Translations under genes and position numbers: made by a program
The notes under the pieces: model-generated
Databases searched by the model: none
What the model was told of the DNA's origin: nothing
What the model saw: the letters and a program-made list of their open reading frames with translations, nothing else
Assembly (NCBI RefSeq): GCF_003003775.1
Contig: NZ_PVWJ01000036.1
Coordinates: forward strand, 1 to 42,647
Source: Merismopedia glauca CCAP 1448/3
GTDB lineage: Bacteria; Cyanobacteriota; Cyanobacteriia; Cyanobacteriales; CCAP-1448
DNA length: 42,647 nucleotides
Direction: 5' to 3'
In this document: in pieces, positions 41,426 to 42,647 of the stretch
How the letters are laid out: every line of letters begins with the position of its first letter
How positions within the stretch are numbered: the first letter of the stretch is position 1

Positions 41426-42480
41426 TATTCGCTCTCTTGAGATGAGGAAGCAGCTATAGTTGTGCGAGATTGAATTCTATCGATTACTTGGTGTTCTACA
41501 GCTTCTTTAGCCAAACGAATGGCGCTATATACAGAAGGTGCTTGAGAACTACCGTGACCGATGACGCACACCCCGTCAACTCCCAACAGTAAGCATCCAC
41601 CATGTTCGGCATGATCTACTCGTTGTTTGACGCGCTTGAGGTTAGGTTTGAGTAAAGCTGTACCCACCAAACCATTTAATCCTTGGGGTAATTCTTCTTT
41701 AAAGATTTGGAGAATTGCTTCCCCAATCCCTTCGGCAAACTTGAGTAAGATGTTACCCACAAAGCCATCGCAGACGATCACGTCAAAATCGCCAGAGAGG
41801 ACATCTCTACCTTCAGCATTACCTTTAAAGTTAACCAAAGGGTTTTTTTCTAATCTTTCGTGGGTGCGAATCGCTAATTCATTCCCTTTACAGGGTTCTT
41901 CACCGATATTGAGTAAACCTACTTTTGGTTTTTCTACCTCTAGAACATACTGACTATAGATAGAACCCATAACAGCAAACTGCTCTAGAAACTTAGGACG
42001 ACAATCGACATTAGCGCCTACATCTAGAATCAGAACAGATTTACTGGCATCCATTGTCGGGAAGAGGGCACCAATCGCAGGGCGATCGATTCCTGGTAAA
42101 CGTCCTAAGCGCAGAAGAGCCGCCGCCATAGCTGCTCCCGAATGACCTGCGGAAACAACAGCATCAGCTTGCTTTTGTTTTACCAGATCCATCGCCACAT
42201 TAATCGAAGCTTTGGGCTTCCTTCTAATGCCACTGAGGGGTTCTTCATGCATTTCAATCGTACCTTCGGAAGGCACGATTCTGAGTTTTTCTTGGCTACT
42301 GTGTTGCTTTAGAGCAGTGGCTACTTGCTCTTCGTCACCAACTAGGATGACTTCTACGTCTAGCTCTGCTTGTGCTCTAATAGCTCCAGCAACGATTTCG
42401 GCGGGGGCATAATCCCCACCCATAGCGTCTATTGCAATTCGCGCGCGAGTCGATCCCATTGGGCAATTTTGTAGAAACAT
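41425..42480 (-). CDS. plsX: Acyl-ACP:phosphate acyltransferase
   Basis: A 351-residue peripheral membrane enzyme that makes acyl-phosphate from acyl-ACP, the first step of the PlsX/PlsY route to phospholipids. Landmarks are IAIDAMGGDYAPAEIVAGA, SAGHSGAAMAAALLRLGRLP, LDVGANVDCRP and CDGFVGNILLKFAEG. The first seven residues before MGSTRARIAID may not be part of the protein; the ATG at 42459 is an alternative start. The plsX-fabH order is the common bacterial arrangement, linking phospholipid and fatty acid initiation. The 167 bp beyond it hold a HIP1 site and no gene. Confidence 0.97.
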   Translation of the reverse strand: MFLQNCPMGSTRARIAIDAMGGDYAPAEIVAGAIRAQAELDVEVILVGDEEQVATALKQHSSQEKLRIVPSEGTIEMHEEPLSGIRRKPKASINVAMDLVKQKQADAVVSAGHSGAAMAAALLRLGRLPGIDRPAIGALFPTMDASKSVLILDVGANVDCRPKFLEQFAVMGSIYSQYVLEVEKPKVGLLNIGEEPCKGNELAIRTHERLEKNPLVNFKGNAEGRDVLSGDFDVIVCDGFVGNILLKFAEGIGEAILQIFKEELPQGLNGLVGTALLKPNLKRVKQRVDHAEHGGCLLLGVDGVCVIGHGSSQAPSVYSAIRLAKEAVEHQVIDRIQSRTTIAASSSQESE

Positions 42481-42647
42481 TAAAATTCTACCAGAATCAC
42501 TCGACGGCGCGATCTCTTTAGTTGAGTTGGTTTGCCGATAAATTCAAGGTTACCAATGGTAATTGGGGCGCGATCGCGTAAATACATCAATATTTTGGGT
42601 AATAACGTAAGTTGCTAGTTACTATTTTTGACTTGTTTATTAATTGT

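Overview
The window is chromosomal DNA of a cyanobacterium. The HIP1 octamer GCGATCGC recurs throughout, and the gene set is typically cyanobacterial: rpsB with an acidic C-terminal tail, a short 218-residue EF-Ts, acnB, Fe-type sodB, a PAPS-type cysH, a PhoX phosphatase, a pilin-GH protein, a PEP-CTERM protein and Uma2 proteins. Three families of heptanucleotide tandem repeat (STRR type) and many short palindromic repeats lie between genes. No rRNA, tRNA, CRISPR array, prophage or intact insertion sequence was seen. Base composition is fairly even apart from one AT-rich/GC-rich step at 1050-2770.

Layout. 1-4040: a metallophosphoesterase, an orphan HigA-like antitoxin, an AT-rich STAND/NB-ARC ATPase with a vMAP-type N-terminus, and two divergent unknown genes. 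4149-7450: a histidine-kinase-like protein lacking the phospho-accepting His, murE and a glutaredoxin. 7598-9285: a Uma2 protein, a cluster of perfect palindromes, and a PEP-CTERM gene whose signal peptide is out of frame at a G8 tract. 9651-14754: cysH, trpE, a pilin-GH protein, a GNAT acetyltransferase and an M28 peptidase. 14786-19280: an ECF sigma/anti-sigma pair, sodB, a small unknown and a trypsin-TPR protein. 19658-24126: phoX with a possible Pho box, a GT2 glycosyltransferase and a second Uma2. 24281-28214: acyl-CoA dehydrogenase, PIG-L deacetylase and NodS-like methyltransferase genes in a translationally coupled row, facing a soluble GT2. 28527-33081: rpsB-tsf behind a candidate leader pseudoknot, then acnB. 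33295-35917: a two-gene glycine-zipper module of unknown role and a run of decayed toxin-antitoxin genes. 35946-42480: mgtE with a structured leader, gntK, a UbiB-type kinase, and plsX-fabH.

Most genes are single housekeeping units. Genes that clearly work together are plsX-fabH (fatty acid and phospholipid initiation), rpsB-tsf (translation), the sigma/anti-sigma pair, and the 24281-28214 set. The last resembles the Nod-factor logic of glycosyl transfer, deacetylation, N-methylation and acyl modification, and is the best candidate for an uncharacterised pathway. Other points of interest are a probable AUU start codon, a 13-bp tandem duplication that breaks an antitoxin gene, and an H-type pseudoknot that abuts the rpsB ribosome-binding site.
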